A stretch of DNA of 64,000 nt from Isoetes taiwanensis. Lineage: Eukaryota; Streptophyta; Lycopodiopsida; Isoetales; Isoetaceae. Positions 1-14,100 of the stretch are shown piece by piece. The stretch covers positions 64,001 to 128,000 of the forward strand of contig JAJEKV010000531.1 in NCBI GenBank assembly GCA_021234155.1, read 5' to 3'. The position numbers were made by a program, and so were the translations under genes. The notes under the pieces were generated by a model. It searched no databases and was not told where the DNA came from. It worked only from the letters and a program-made list of their open reading frames with translations. Position 1 is the first letter of the stretch; each line of letters begins with the position of its first letter.

Positions 1-469
1 ATGTTTACATTCAGCCTAGAAAAGCAAAATGACTTCTTCCAACTCTACATATCTTCACTTCAACCTACATTTTAACATCCAAATATAATTAAATACCACG
101 TATACTAATGCACAACTAATGCACAACTTCTAACTAATATGCATATACCATTTCTTATACCTCAAGCGAGCAAGAAAGACATGAAAGAAATAGATTATGC
201 ATGCTTATCTTTTTCAATCAACCCCAATGCACAAGGTAGATTCACATCCCATGTGCATCCCGCACCACGCAGCTTTGTTCCTTATGCTAGCAAAATAGGA
301 GATACATAATAAAGTAAGGATATCCAAGTAAGATGCCAATAAGGAATACCACCGCAATTTCCAGCAGACTAAAGTCAATATTTCACGCTTTGGTAACTGA
401 AATCAAAGAAAGAGAAGAGGTTGCAAGCTAAGGGATCAAGGAATGATCTAAGAACTCCCTCAACCCGTA

Positions 470-1396
470 ATCTTTGTATCCCCCTCCTCAATTGCTTTCT
501 TTATCCGAGGACCTTAGACTAAGTGCAAAAATCTAGTTGCCCTCAACTATGATCCTTTTGCTTCCACTTCCTTGCTAAAGCTCACTAGATTCGGCTTCCG
601 CTTGCTCTTCTTCTACACAATCGCATCCTCCACCTTCCATTAAAATAGCACTACCATCATTTCCATCCATCTGCTTTTGAAATTCCTGACTGACATCAAA
701 TTCAAATAGCTAATCTCGACCTCATAGACCAATTTAGCATATACTGCCCTTTCCCTTTCCCTATGCATCAAAGTCTCGTATAGCTGCAGTCTTGTGTCCT
801 ATAATTAATGCATCTCCTTGTATATGCCTTCCTTAAAAGAGGCCCTTCTCTCAAGAAACAAATTCAAACTGTCTAGACCACCGTTTTTGTGAAAATTGTC
901 ATAGGACTTCGGCTCTTGGCATTGCTTAACTTCACTGTAACAACTTTAGTCAAAACCTTAGATTCTTTCACCTTACTTTTAGTTGCAGCCGTATTCTTCA
1001 CATCATCTCAGTCAGCTTATTCACCTTTTAACTAAGGCAAAATGCTCGAGCAAAATACAAGGGAACATAGTGATTATGTACATCTCCCCTACTAAATGCG
1101 AACTTCTATCACTTGAAAAATCTGCCTGGTCTTTCAACTTCACTAGCTCATCCTTGTACTCGTACCTGCTAGGTTTTTTAGAGCCCCAAACTTCTGTCAC
1201 TAAAGAGTGGTAATCCTGCTAATTTCTCCTTGAATTTCAAGTTTGCTAGATCCCTTGCAGAAAAAACTGTGTTCTCATTTTGGATGTCCTTGCTACAGCT
1301 AGGATTGCCAGACTTCAAAGGTGTCCCTGTTTTGGAAACTCTAGGAGATTTTTGGAGTGAGGCAGAGGCAACGGTCTTCTTTAATGTCTTTGCCAT
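470..1396 (-). pseudogene. Broken charged, coiled-coil-like protein remnant (unclassified)
   Basis: I do not recognise this protein. On the minus strand an ATG at 1396 opens a 72-codon frame (to 1178) rich in Lys, Ser and Thr, beginning MAKTLKKTVASAS. After its stop, protein-like text continues in other frames down to about 470, including a charged stretch RYEYKDELVKLKDQADF just beyond the stop and LQLYETLMHRERERAVYAKL near 780. Both are rich in Glu, Lys and Arg, as in coiled coils. The frame changes and stops suggest a decayed gene, or exons whose splice sites I cannot place. No family is assigned. Confidence 0.25.
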
Positions 1397-2038
1397 TGTA
1401 TATACCTGCAATGCAACTATAAACATATTTTATTTGTCCTAAAAGTGCAACAATCTGCACTTGCACATCTAAACAGAAACCTAAAGTAATAAATTAGAAG
1501 CAGAAGGAAGAAAACTAGAGAAGAAATTGACTATACCTTTGAATTTCTGAGAATGCATTGGGGATGTGCAAAATCTGCCTAGTCAATGGCAAGAGATCGA
1601 GGTGCTAGATCAGAGGATAAAAAAGAAATGGGATCAAGGAGCAAGAAACACGAATGGGGAGACTAAACAAAACCTTAGCTGCTGAGGGAGCCCTTGGGAA
1701 TCTATGGAAAGTAGGGAATGTGGAAAAGAAAAAAATGGGGGAATTTTTCACTATTTTAAAACTATATGTTCTAAACTGACCCAATATTTTATCACCCTAA
1801 CATATTTTTACCCCAACATGAAAAATCTGACGTGATTTTCTTACCAAGCTTAGGGTAATTGATTGGCTTTGTCACACTGTTACAATGCTTCCAACGACTA
1901 AATAACATGCAATGTTTTTATAGCATGAAGTCCCAAACTAATTGCCATGTTATTCCAAACTACAATACATATTGATCATAGAAGCCCACATGTCCCATGC
2001 ATCCAAGAGGATTGTTCTATCCTTCAACTTAATACTCT

Positions 2039-2040
<2 letters not shown>

Positions 2041-2069
<29 letters not shown>

Positions 2070-2071
2070 GA
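2041..2071. repeat. (GAA)n microsatellite
   Basis: About nine uninterrupted AAG/GAA trinucleotide units lie in a purine-rich strand, in a region without a recognised gene. Confidence 0.9.
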
Positions 2072-3309
2072 TTTTAACGTCACGCCACAAGGCAGCGTCC
2101 TATCGAACATGTGACCATTTTGAAGAGCGTACATATGAAGCACAACTGATATTAGCATTAACTTTATTAGAATATAACAGATCCATCTACAATGTTGTTT
2201 ATGGCATAGACATCAGGTATATAGAGCTAATATATCAAGATAACTTATTTCTAAAACATTAATTAATTGTCCACATAAGAGAGCATTCTTTAGTAGAGAT
2301 CACATTTATGGTTATGTCGTAGCATTGGAGCTTGTACAGGCTATCAGATTTACCTTAAGAATGCCTCTAGAAATAAATAGTAGAAGGACTGAGTTCAATT
2401 TCCTCATAGGCTTCTGTTATAGCGAAGATTCTTCCTCGAGCTTCCATGCACGTAGGAGCTTCTACAAAACAAATACTTCAAGAACCCAAAAATCTCTACA
2501 AAAATGTCTAAATCTTGGAAAGGATCTATCAGAATTGGAGAGCCAAAATGCAACAAATTCTTAGCTTCAGAGGAGCAGATTGATCACCAGAAGGAGCAAG
2601 AAATGAAAAACTCAATATTGACAGATTTTCCAAATTTGAAAAGGAAGCAATGGCAGAAAAGAAGATGAGCAACAACTGCCCCTGCCATGGCCAAATTGAA
2701 ATAGAGGGTCTTTTAGTCCGGAAAAACAAGCGATTCAAGCTAGATTTCAGCCACAACAGGTGATAAAAGAAAGTTTTCCAAAGGTCCCAGACTTCTTCAA
2801 CTCATATGAAGATTTCAGAGAATCCATAGTAGAAATGATCGTGGAAAAGAATTAGGCCAGGATGCGTAGCTATGTGATTTATTGTCTGTTTTTCTATCTC
2901 TCAATTCACTGGCATCGAATTTGCACATCGCTACAAGATAATTTCCCTTGCTTTATAAACTGTGGATTCAAGCCATGAAAACTCAATCTTTGTTGTTTGT
3001 CATTCTTGACATCTCGTAATCACTTGGGCTTTATCCATATCCGCATAGCTAGAATCTATTTTACCTAATCTACCGCATTTAATCTAGGAACATGAATTTA
3101 CCCCCGGTTTATTATGCAAAAGATAATAAGGGTCGGCTTTGATGTCTTTCATCTCGCTTCTCAAATCTTGGACTTCCAGCCATGAACAAAATCGAGTCTC
3201 AAAAGCTTAGGAAAAATTCCTAGCTACATGGTGATGGAAATTCCATCCTTGCTAAAAAGGTATCTATTTTCTTTTGCCTTTCTTACCAAATGAGATAGAT
3301 GGAGCTTGA

Positions 3310-3364
3310 TCTTCCTCTTCCTCTTCCTCTTCCTCTTCCTCTTCCCTCTTCCTCTTCTTCTTCT
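3310..3364. repeat. (CTTCCT)n polypyrimidine microsatellite
   Basis: This is a 55-base pure pyrimidine strand made of CTTCCT hexamers grading into CTT units. Long mirror-symmetric polypyrimidine tracts can form triplex DNA, but here it may be no more than a simple repeat. Confidence 0.9.
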
Positions 3365-4114
3365 GAGTTAGCTCGATATGGACCTTTCATCAAATGGCCA
3401 TCTGTAGAAGAGTCCTGCTTTTGATCCTTGCTTCGCTTTCCCCGATTAGATGTTCTTGTGAATTATGATACTCAATTTAGGAACGGAAGTAAGGTGAGAA
3501 TTATGGAATAACAAATCTAGTTTATAACCCTCTAGTTTGTTTAAGTCATAAAACCGCAAAGATGGCATCCTCGAGGAGATTTCCATGGAAGCTTTCTCAT
3601 GATTTTGATATGGATCTTGTGACAATAACCGCCAACAGTTGTAATAGCCCACCTCTTAAGTCAACACATAGTGCAAGTACTAAAATTATCAAACACCTTG
3701 TTGATGATAATATTTTGTGCTTCCCGTCAGATTCATGTAAGCAATAGAGTTTATTGCACTTAAAAGCCATAATCCTAGGAATTCTGTGGTGAGAAATTCT
3801 ACATATTCTAATGGTTGTTTCTCAACTCTTGTTTTCTCCTCAATTACAACTTCTATATTGTTGATCTCTTATTTGCACCTCAGGCTTTCTCATAAAATCT
3901 AAAGAAACGCGCGCGTGGAAAAAAGGATATGTAACCTTGAACACAAAATACGTGTTTTGCCCAATGTTGTCAATGCTTATGTTATGTTGAATACCTTTTA
4001 TACCTTAGAATGTATAGCATGTTCGATATGTTCGGTTTGCAGGAATGATTCTCTTCCAAGAATTTAATAAGCATTGTTGGATTGTGCATGTAACTCCTTC
4101 GTTGTATGGTTCAG

Positions 4115-4308
4115 GTTCATCTGACACACATGCAAATAGGTATTTTGGGATTGTGTATGTGAAGAATGTAGCAGAAGCACATGTATTAGCGTATGAAATT
4201 CCTCATGCTTCTGGCCGCTATATTTGTTGCGAGAAAGTGGTGCATGTGAAAGATATTATTGAAATCTTGAAAGAAAGATTTCCAGGGTACACATTTCCAT
4301 GCAAATAA
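4115..4308 (+). pseudogene. Cinnamoyl-CoA/dihydroflavonol reductase-like exon fragment
   Basis: The frame ending at the TAA before 4309 resembles the C-terminal third of the plant CCR/DFR/tetraketide reductase family (extended short-chain dehydrogenases that reduce phenylpropanoid or polyketide substrates with NADPH). The family block 'FGWVHVxDVAxAHILAYE' is matched by YFGIVYVKNVAEAHVLAYEI, followed by SGRYICCEKVVH and a helix ending FPGYTFPCK. A TCAG|GT-like acceptor lies at 4111-4114, so 4115 is the likely exon start, although the frame stays open back to 4045. The N-terminal NAD(P)-binding motif and the catalytic YxxxK are not found nearby. This is either a last exon orphaned from its gene or a pseudogene piece. 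Its 3' end overlaps a local tandem duplication. Confidence 0.55.
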
Positions 4309-4488
4309 GTCATAACAAAACATGTAATATTCTTATTTGAGTGGTTGAAGGAATTAGTGTTGAAAGTGATAATAGTCGATGAAGAAAAGATTTTCAGGGT
4401 ACACATTTCCATGCAAGTAAGTCATACAAAACATGTAATGTTCTTATTTGAGTGGTTGAAGGAATTAGTGTTAAAAGTGATGATAGTC
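4276..4488. repeat. Two-copy tandem duplication (about 112 bp)
   Basis: Copies at 4276-4377 and 4388-4488 share blocks beginning CAGGGTACACATTTCCATGC and ending in GGTTGAAGGAATTAGTGTT, offset by 112 bases. The first copy contains the last codons and stop of the reductase-like exon, so the duplication repeated the end of that exon. Confidence 0.8.
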
Positions 4489-4619
4489 TTTGCACATATT
4501 GGGATTTATGTAGCCATGAACAGTGTCAGTAACCTAAGAGATGTTACGATTCAAACTTATTTAACAATTGCAAAGGTGTCTAAGCTCGCACTCAAGCAGC
4601 ATAGCTAGCTCAAAGCAAC

Positions 4620-7600
4620 AAGTAATCTATTAATGCAAAGAGTTATATAATACTGCAGGCTTTTTGATGAGCTAATTGGATACCTGAGGCCATCAAGTCT
4701 GAATTCCAACAAGCTGCAAAGCCTGTGGCTCGTTTACGTGCCTGTTGAAGCAGGCAATTATAGAAATTGTGATTGGTCTCTAGGAAGTGGGTACTATTGC
4801 ATAAAAGTGCAAGCCTTTTATGTATTCTAACGTGAATTATATTATATTGTATAAAGAGCAAGCAAAGTTAATGGTAAGTCTAAAGTATTAATTTAATGCG
4901 AACTTGTTAAACAAGGTGCTTCCGCAGGTTGCCCATATGTCTAGTTGCTTGATGTCGATGATGGTCATATGTTGGCCATAACCCCGACCACAACAACAAG
5001 CATTTCTATTTGAATATCGAAGGAATTGAGGTGTCTCGGGGTCCTATCTAAGAAAGTAATTTCTTTGAAGGCAATTACAATAAGAACTCCATGTTGCAAA
5101 CCTAGTCGCCATGCTTAACTTTTATACAGATTACAAATTGCATAGATTATCTTTACATTCCATCCTTTCTGTTGTCTGAAGTAATGCTCAGAAGCAACTT
5201 GTATGCGTCCAAGGCCTCCAACAGGGTTTTATAAGTAGAATGTATTATGAGGACTAAAAAGAGAATTCTACTCTTTTTAACATTTTCAAACTCTTTATGT
5301 TGGGTCCTATTGTCTGCCGTGCAAAAGTTGGTTCCCTTTATTTGGAACATCCAATAACTTTGTGACATGGTTGTGATGGACAAATAGCTGCTTATCTCAT
5401 CAAGAATGACTTCCATGCCCCTTCAATTCCAAACTTACAAAGCATCTTGAGCAACATAATAGATTTCATTTTAGCTTTATTAATGCTTTTCTTGTTCTTG
5501 CATTAGCATTCCGCTTTCTAGGAATGGAGTAGTACATGCCCCAACATAACATACGTGTAGATTGTAACAAAAGCTTTTAACTACATGTTAATGCACACCC
5601 AATTGTTCGATTCAATGGCCATATTGTAATCGGGATCCTTCTAACCTTTTGAAGCTAGCAATTTGTCACGCATCCTACTCCTTGCAAGTTTCAAATACTA
5701 TAATCAAGCCTTAAAATTGCCTATTCCCATCGTTGCTTTTTCTATCTCCGTTTTGTCCATAAAATGACATTTTCATTTGCCCACTATATTACTCGACTGC
5801 TTGTATGTACCTAACCCGCACGTACAAAGGTACACAAGCCGATCATTAAAGAGAGGGAAGACACTATGGAATTATATCATAATATGAGCATTTTGGAAGC
5901 AATTGGGGAGTTTGATTAATATTTTAATGGTCATTTTATTCAAAACTTTTGAGGTACTTTATTCATATCTGGGTTCCATTGTATTGGCTGTCACATAGAC
6001 CTAAGGGTCTCTACGTGACATTTTAATATAATTATTATTATTATTACAATAAACTATCCATTGCAAAAACCATCAACCTAAAATTATCAAGTCCAAACCC
6101 ACATTCTATTTAATGGCTAAGATGTTGATTTTCATAGTTTTCCTAGTTCCAATATGCATTTCACTAATAACTTGCCTATTAAATGTTTTCCTCAACAATC
6201 TAATCTAATCAAAAGCAAAACCGAATTCAAGCCTAAAACTGCCCAAGCCTCCTGTTGCGCCTCTTTGCTAGTTTTTTTCTTTTTTCTTTTTAAGTTAAAA
6301 CATTTTAGATAGATAGATAATATTACATTGGCAACATCCGTGAGGACATATGACGGGCCCCCAGAGACTTGAATACAAGATCTTTTAATCGCGAACCTGG
6401 AATGTTTTAGAACCTTTTGGAACCAAATCTACATTATGAAGAACATGCAAGGGAATGTCTATCCCAAACAATCCCACCATAATAATATTATAGGATATTC
6501 GTAGAATGTTAATCAAAGCCTTCTATATTTTTATATGTCACTCCACTCCAAAGGTGTATGGCAAAGTATTTAAAATGAATAGGAAAAATTTCCTTCTCCC
6601 CTTAGGGTGAAGGGCAGCACCGCAGATTTTGGGCCGAGATTTATCCCTACTAATAAACTTTTGGTTCAAATATTTCCTTTAAATCTCGTAAACAAAAAGG
6701 ATATCAAAAAATTTGTAGCCTACAAAGAAAAATTGATTTCCAATAACAATGTATTGAATTCCAACAAAAATAACATAAACAAGTCATGGTGAATGAGCAT
6801 TCTTTTCGACAATGTAATCGATTCATAGAATGAAGTAATGTGGAGGCTACAATTTAAGAATTGATACAATAATGTGCTTAACCGAGAGAAGAAAGAACAA
6901 AGAAGCAATGTATTCAAAGGGCTCAATGACCTTTCTTGCTATTAATGGTTTCTACCTTTCTTGCTATCAACGACAAAACAATGTTCCCGATGTCGAAGTT
7001 CATCGTTGTATAGAACATTATGAGAAAGGCCCATCGCGAAATTTCTAATACATTAGATTTATCGCTTGGATGTAGGTAATAAGCACAAGTCCGAAAGATC
7101 TTCTAAATGGGTATGCATGCTAGTACTAATTTGATCATCCAAACATTTTTGATATGGCAATCGCAAAACCCGCAGAATGGCAAAAATCCAAGATAGCAAG
7201 TAGCAAGAAAGAGCTAGAAAAGAATCCCCGCCACCGTCCCCACTCTTGGTGCCAAACTTCTATTATCGGATCCACGGTTAGGTAAGGAAAGGAAGGAATC
7301 GAAAATTTTGAATTTGACCCTCGCCATTTATTACACGTAGGGATACATAAATACAATTAGAGAACCATTAAAAAAAAAACATACTAACCAACCATATAAA
7401 AATATCCTATAGCTTATTTTTTAACCAAAAAAATCCTACCTATAAAATGAATGGGAAAAATCCCTATATGTCTCTTTTTTTCGGTCGTATATACATTTTA
7501 GGTGAACCGAAAAATTATTTTTTTGAACCGAAAATTCTGTGAAGCGCCTAAGACTTTGCCGCACGTAGCTCCACTCCTGGTTATTTGTTGGAGGAGGCAA

Positions 7601-7830
7601 ATGGTTTTTCGGGTAGCATTAAATAAAGTCAGGTGGCATTTTTTCGGTTGCGTGCGATCGTCTTATTTAACAACCATGGTCATGGTCGGTGGGCCACTAA
7701 ATTCGAGCCCAGCCCAATCCAATCGTCATCCAGTAGTAATCGACAAACAGGTGAATAATGTACCTAGAGAATCTCGAGATGACTCCAAAACATGCTTGCC
7801 TCTCGTTCTCCCAACGCTGTTCTAACAGGG
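4620..7830. other. Intergenic stretch with retroposon tails, no gene recognised
   Basis: AT-rich DNA with only short frames. It contains a retroposon-like 3' tail ending in (ATT)n near 5960-6052 and a second possible tail with TAGA repeats near 6305-6330. No protein or RNA gene is identified. Confidence 0.4.
5970..6052 (+). mobile_element. Retroposon 3' tail with (ATT)n
   Basis: A short inverted repeat, AGACC TAAG GGTCT (5998-6011), is followed by ACGTGACATTTTAATA and then an ATT microsatellite. This arrangement recurs at several places in the window. The 5' part is not recognisable, so only the 3' end of a truncated copy is called. Confidence 0.4.
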
Positions 7831-8150
7831 AGATGCTCGTTTCCTCTGTTCCGACGGAGCGTCTTGCCCTTCTCGAAGCTTCGACATCGCGTGCGTTCCA
7901 TTGCTTAGTATGCTTGCAATCCTGATATTGACTTTGAATTATTTGCTTGGTTTTGTGCAAGTCTATAATCCCAAATCCTTAGAGATTTGAACACCCCATC
8001 GTCCTTCTATTTTGGAGTCCAGCATCGGCCAAGTTGATTAGCCTAAGTTCTGTCTCTGCTTTTCCTACCGTAATTTGTCTTTCCTTTTTAACGGAGCTAA
8101 CTCACCATTTTTTCTTTCTGGACAGTGACAGTTTAAGGGCAACGGCGGCA

Positions 8151-11100
8151 ATGTTGGACGTCGAAGTAAATTCTCTCGGTCAAAATTTGGCACAACATGC
8201 TGAACTGTTACAAGCATTTTATGACATCCCTAGTGTGGATAAGGCATGGGGGGTTCTATCAGAAAAGGGTATTTTATGTAGCTCAACTTGAGTCAAATGC
8301 TTTAAAGACTCTTATCATCAATAAATGCGGCTGAAAGGTGCCATCCATATTTAGATCTAACCTTTACAGAATGACCATATTCTGAGTAGAGTAAAGGAAC
8401 TGATTGAACGAAGGATGCTCTACATTGGCCATGTATGCATGATTTTAACTTCAAGATCCATCTTTCTGTGTGGGGAAGTTGATCCAGTTGGAGAAAAGGT
8501 TCCCCACCCTCTGAACAGACAAACACACAAGAAAGAAAGAAAGAAAGATTTATTAATGTGTACAAGACCCAAAGGGTCTATGAGACCATAACACCTACAA
8601 TATTTAAGACCGCCAGGAGGAAAAAACTCCTGTTCTTTGAAGTATACAAACAAAAATACTAATTTAACATAACTTATAGTAAAAATGTGCTCAGTTGATG
8701 GGAGTAGCCCATTTGTTCCTGTGACTGCTGCAAAGTAATTCATAATACCCCTTTTTGACTTGCTTTGATGCTTGGTGCTCGGCCTCTTATGGAAAGACCT
8801 TTTATGTTTTGCAACTGCTGATATTTTCTTAGACAGCGCCAAAGTCACACCTTTAGGTCTGTGATGCCTTCACCATCATCATTGGTTATTTTTGTTTGCT
8901 TCAAGCCCATTGGATTCTTTAGTTTGAGTATGTTTCTCCTTTCTAGGGAAAGAAGAAAGTGGAACCTTCAACCTTCTAAGATCTCATGTACAGTGCAGTT
9001 AGAACCCTGTTTTAGTCTCGAGACAAGGTCTTTCTAAATGTATTTTATTCCTTATGCCATCCAGAGCTTTTCGCTCATACTCTATATACCATGCCAATGC
9101 CAAGAAGTTTTGCATCATATGTGATATATCTTCTGCATATGGGTGCATGCAATTAACTGCATCTTGGACATGTATAGTTTGCAAATACATACTGCAGTCA
9201 TTCTCATTAAGGATCCTGTCGACTTGTTTCAGGTGGCATAGATTTTATGGTGTCCATGAGCCAGGCTGATTTTGTATCAAACAAGAAGAGAACCTTTATC
9301 TCGCATGTATACATTCCAGAAGGAAATGACAACTTCCATTGGTCACCATTTCCTGTTGAATTAAAAGGAGCATCTATTATCTCTTCTTCGCCATCTGGTA
9401 AAAAACTACTCGTAGCTGTGAATAATGATAATAAGGATGCTCCTTGGTCAGTGAAGCTTCAGATATGGGGGGCGACACAACTTCTTCATGAAGTATACGT
9501 ACAATCCTCAATTCATCGTGGAGTGTATAATGATGGATGGTAAGACTAGTCTGAGGTTGAGTAGATTGTTAGCTTCAAATTTATATTGGGCTTCAGGTCA
9601 ATCAGGAACGTTCCTAGGCAAATCAAAGTCTAGTAAAGTGATAAGAAATCAGGAGGAATCGCCTGTTGAGCAGAACACTCCTGTATCGAATTGCGTATTT
9701 GCAAATCTGGTAGGCTTTGATAGAGATGTGGCCTTATGGGTGATATAACAAATCACTTTCTATCTCATTATACACTGGACATGTGATACCGAAGTGGTGC
9801 GCATATTCAGCTTCAGCCAAATGGTAATCCTAGCGATTGATCCTAGGTGTAGCTTATGTTGATGATGAAAGAATCTATAATCTCCCATAGCAAATTGTAC
9901 TTTGAGCAGTAAATGAACATCTCTTATTTGTTTCCCATACAATGGGCTTATTGATTTAATTGGCAACTCTGTAGGTTTGAAGGCATTTCTTGGAGTCATG
10001 ACGAGGAATACATTGCATATATTGCAGAAGAACCTACATAAGCAGGCCTGTTTTTCGGGTCCAGGATGCAGTGAAGCTAGTACCCTTAATAAGGAAGGTA
10101 AAGCTGGGACATGGAAAGGTTGTGGAGATTGGATGGAAGACTGGGGTGAGAGTTATTAGGGGAAAGGGACGACCAATTTATCGCGGTAGCCCAATATTAG
10201 CAGGTATGCCACTAAAAATGCATACTCTGTGCATTGTGCTATCACTTATTTTTCTGTGGCTCAGCGGCGTTGTCCAGGTAGTTGAGGGCATCCCAAAAGA
10301 CATAAGTGCTGGTCAGGTTATTTGGGCCCCTTTGCTTAGCAAAAATATCCAGTATTTAGTTTTTGTTGGTTGGAACTCCTACTCAAGCAATTTTGAAACA
10401 CCAAGAAAGCTAGGGATCAAGTACTGCCAAAATAGACCTTGTGGTCTTTACACTATCGAATTTATGAGGTAAGCTTTCAAGCCATGTAATTTCACTATGG
10501 GCTTGGCTGTAAATGAGATGTATATCAGTTAACAATTTCTTATTTGCATCTCAGAAAACCTCCTAAGGAAGGCCACGTTTCTATGGCCCAGAAGTTAACA
10601 GAATCAATACCCAGTGCCTTTTCTCCATGTTTCAGGTGTGTTTTTAGTATTCAAATGCATCTTTCGTCCTGATACATGGTGTCTTGTCTTCATTTTATAG
10701 ATTACCATGGGAAGCTTGTCAATGTTTTCTCATTCTTAAAATATAAACTTTTTTGCATTTTTCTTGGCAGCCCAGATGGGGATACACTAGTATTTCTCTC
10801 TGCAAAGGCCGCTGTAGATAGTGGAGTTCATTGTGCTACTAATTCCTTGCATTGTATTTGTTGGCCTCCCAAAGACCCACAACCACAAATTAAGGAACTG
10901 GTATTAACTTCGTTAGCACTCCTATAGCATTTTTGGCATTATATTTTTCCATCTCCTACAAGGGTTCATGTAAATGGTTGTTTATGCCCACAGGTCTCCG
11001 TCGTGATGCAGCCAGAAAGGAAAGGGTTTCCAGGACTTTATTGTACAAGTCTAGTTTCACATCCTTGGTTAGACAATTCGACGCTGTTGGTCTCATCAAT

Positions 11101-14100
11101 CTGGCATAGCACAACAGTCATTCTTGCTGTGGATATTACCAGGTGAATATTCCGTAGCTATAATCTATTGAAATCTTATAGTTACCTCTATCGGTACATC
11201 GATTACATCGATTACCATATAACGACAGTTAACACAACAGGGAGCCATCCGTATTGCCATTGATAGGTTAAACCCGATTCATGCATCATTTCATTAGGTT
11301 AGGTTAGCCATCCTCCAATTTTTAGTGAAGCTGCTGAAAAATATTGGTATGGCGATACCAGTTCTTGGTACCTTGGGCTTGGTGCTCCAATACTGTTTGG
11401 TGCAATTGCACTCCACTTCCAAAGAAATTGCTCAGTGGCACTAAATGTAGTATAGCCTAGACATATGAAGGACTTTCTACAAAAACGTGATAAAAACCAG
11501 CTTATAGGAAGTGTAGCAATTAATACTACTGGCATCATTTTTGATTGGCGACAGCAGAAGCACGAAATCCTTCAAAATGTAACGTTTCAAACTCGCCTAA
11601 CTAATTGCAAGAGCAAGTCCGTGGAATGCACAGAGGCATATTGTCGAGCTTATGTTTGTTCATCTTGGAGCATCATATTATCTAATACGACCATAAAAGT
11701 CCCTATAAGCAGTTAAACGGCAATGTTCTTAATAAATACCTGAATTTCAAATAATAATAAAAAGAAAAAAAAGAAAGAAGTAGCAAAAGGAATTTGAAAA
11801 ACCAGGAAAAATGCTGTAAATTCCAGAGAAATTATAAAAGGATAATCAAAATAAGACCACAGTTGAAGGAGTTAATGTAAGCCTAATCCCATATCCATGA
11901 GAGTCGCTGGATTAGAAAGTTGTTAGTTGCAGGATTAAGATCTTGCAGAGTAAAAGACAGTAGCAATGTATAAAACCAGTTTAGTATAATAGTACGTACT
12001 TGGTACAAATTGTTGCTAACTTAAAGCACAATAGTCGAAATGCAAACTTACAAACAGGCAGGCAATATGGGAGAAACAACTGCAGAGTTAGAAGAAGGAA
12101 CTACCATACAGGAGGAAGCAAATTCAGTTAGGAGAACTGAATCATTGTTATGTTTGTATTCGTGCATATCATCACCGCATTCCTTTTCCGTGATCTCAAC
12201 AATCAATAATTAGCAACCTCAGTAATTGCATTGCTGTAGCTGCCGCCGCCTTCATCATCTGCTGACTCCATGTTCTCTCTCATCCTCATCTTCTTTTCAA
12301 TCTAATGCCTCTTTTCAAGGGCCGATGAATTTTCGAGAGCTTTAAATTGACACTCACAAACATGAGGTCAGAAGCCCTTGTGGGCAAGACGAACTCTTTT
12401 TCATTTTCTTCTAAGAGCCACATGTCCAAACACAGTGAATAGATGCTCAAGAAGAGAGACACTTGATTAAGTATAGAATTCACAATTATTTTCTTATTTT
12501 TATTATTGTATAAAGCGATAGTCCTATAATTCCTCGGCTTCCTCGTGTCGTCTTTGCATTAGTATAACTTAGAAATTATTTCATTTAGGTTCAGCTCTTG
12601 AATAGCAGTTTTGACTAGAAGACCTAGTGTCCTATGTCCTAAATGCCTTAAAAAATAGCAAATGCAAATATGTTTAGAAATTGCAAGTTTGAGAGACTAG
12701 TCAAGTATGAGTTTACAAGTAGAAAATGTTCCAAAGAAAAGTTAATTAGTTGACTAGAGAGTCGAAACTAGCAAGGTTAATGCATGGTCAATTTATTGAT
12801 GAAATAGTAGGTTTGACTAAAGTAAAAAAGGGGATGAGTGAGTCTCCCAATACAGCGAAGTCTCCCAATACAGCGAATTCGTCGGTCTCCCAAAGGAGCA
12901 AACTTGATGAATTGGACAATTGGTTGACCAATAGTAAGTTTGACCAAGAGTCAACCACTTGATTACAGAGTATCCCAACTTCAATGGAGTTTAGTTTGAA
13001 CTAAAAGTCCACTAATTTATTAATTTCAAAGAAGGCCATAGCAATGGAATGAGCAGCTTGTTCCTTCTTCTATAACTGCAGTTTCTCACATGGCTGCGTA
13101 TTGTCTGGTTTGAAATTTTAAGCTTCATATGATACGTTCTTTGTTTCGAATTATAATTTATACCAAGTGTACATACTAGATTGAACTGGCTTTATATAAC
13201 TACTGTTTTGGCTTATTAGGATTTTAATTCACGGCTTTCTAATGGTCACGAACTTTCAGAAGCTCCTATCAATAGAAGCTCTTACAACAATTTCTTTAAT
13301 TCTTTGCGTCTTTTTTTTTTTTTTCCCTGTAAGTTTTATATTTTTACTTTCATTTGTTGGAAATTGAGGTATTTGTTTAGGATATTCCTGTGGTGTCTAT
13401 TTTAAAATGAAACAAAGTGATGGCGCATACAATTAGTACAAAACCGACCGGATTGATTGGATGCATGTTAGCTTTCTAATATGTCATCGAATGAGCTTCT
13501 CTACGCTCGGTGGATGCGTGAATAACAAAGGGGTGCCTTCACATGCTGCGTATATGAGTTTACATAACCATCCCTTTACCATTAACAATGGCCATTATTA
13601 GGAATAATAGAACTACTAATGTGCTAAATTATGTGAAGGCCAATGTGATATGGAGTGGTCATAGAGTGTCATGGCGGCATCTCTATACAATATTCCTTTA
13701 TGCTGTTGGAAGGAAAAAATCCAAGAACCTCAACCAAATAAACCTGAAGAAGTTACCACCCATTTTGAATTCAAATTTGAGTTTGCTATTTCTATAAACT
13801 TTAATTGTTGTATTTTATCAGTGGTTTCGTACAGAAGGTTACTCCAGATGATTTCATCTTTTCTTGGGGATTTCTTACAGTTCAAAATAAGATGGTCATA
13901 GCAGGTGATTCAACAATTTATTATTATATTTCTTGTAAATGCTAGTGACCTTTATCATTGGTATTATTATTTTTATGTTAGCTCTGACAATTGTTTCCCC
14001 TTCTAGTGGCGAGTTCTCCTGTGGATCCACCGGTGTTGAAGCTAGGACTCTTGTCTACATCTTCTTCAAACTGGTTGGATATTTCTCCACCCTTAAGACT

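Larger units (their letters stand above)
1450..4040. other. Intergenic stretch, no recognisable gene
   Basis: AT-rich sequence with only short open frames. It holds a GAA-type simple repeat (2041-2071) and a pyrimidine CTTCCT repeat (3310-3364), described separately. No protein family, RNA gene or transposon end is recognised. Confidence 0.4.

Noticed and set aside
8420-8848. 142-codon minus-strand frame in AARE intron 1
   Set aside because: It spans a retroposon tail and a GAAA repeat and has no recognisable domain.
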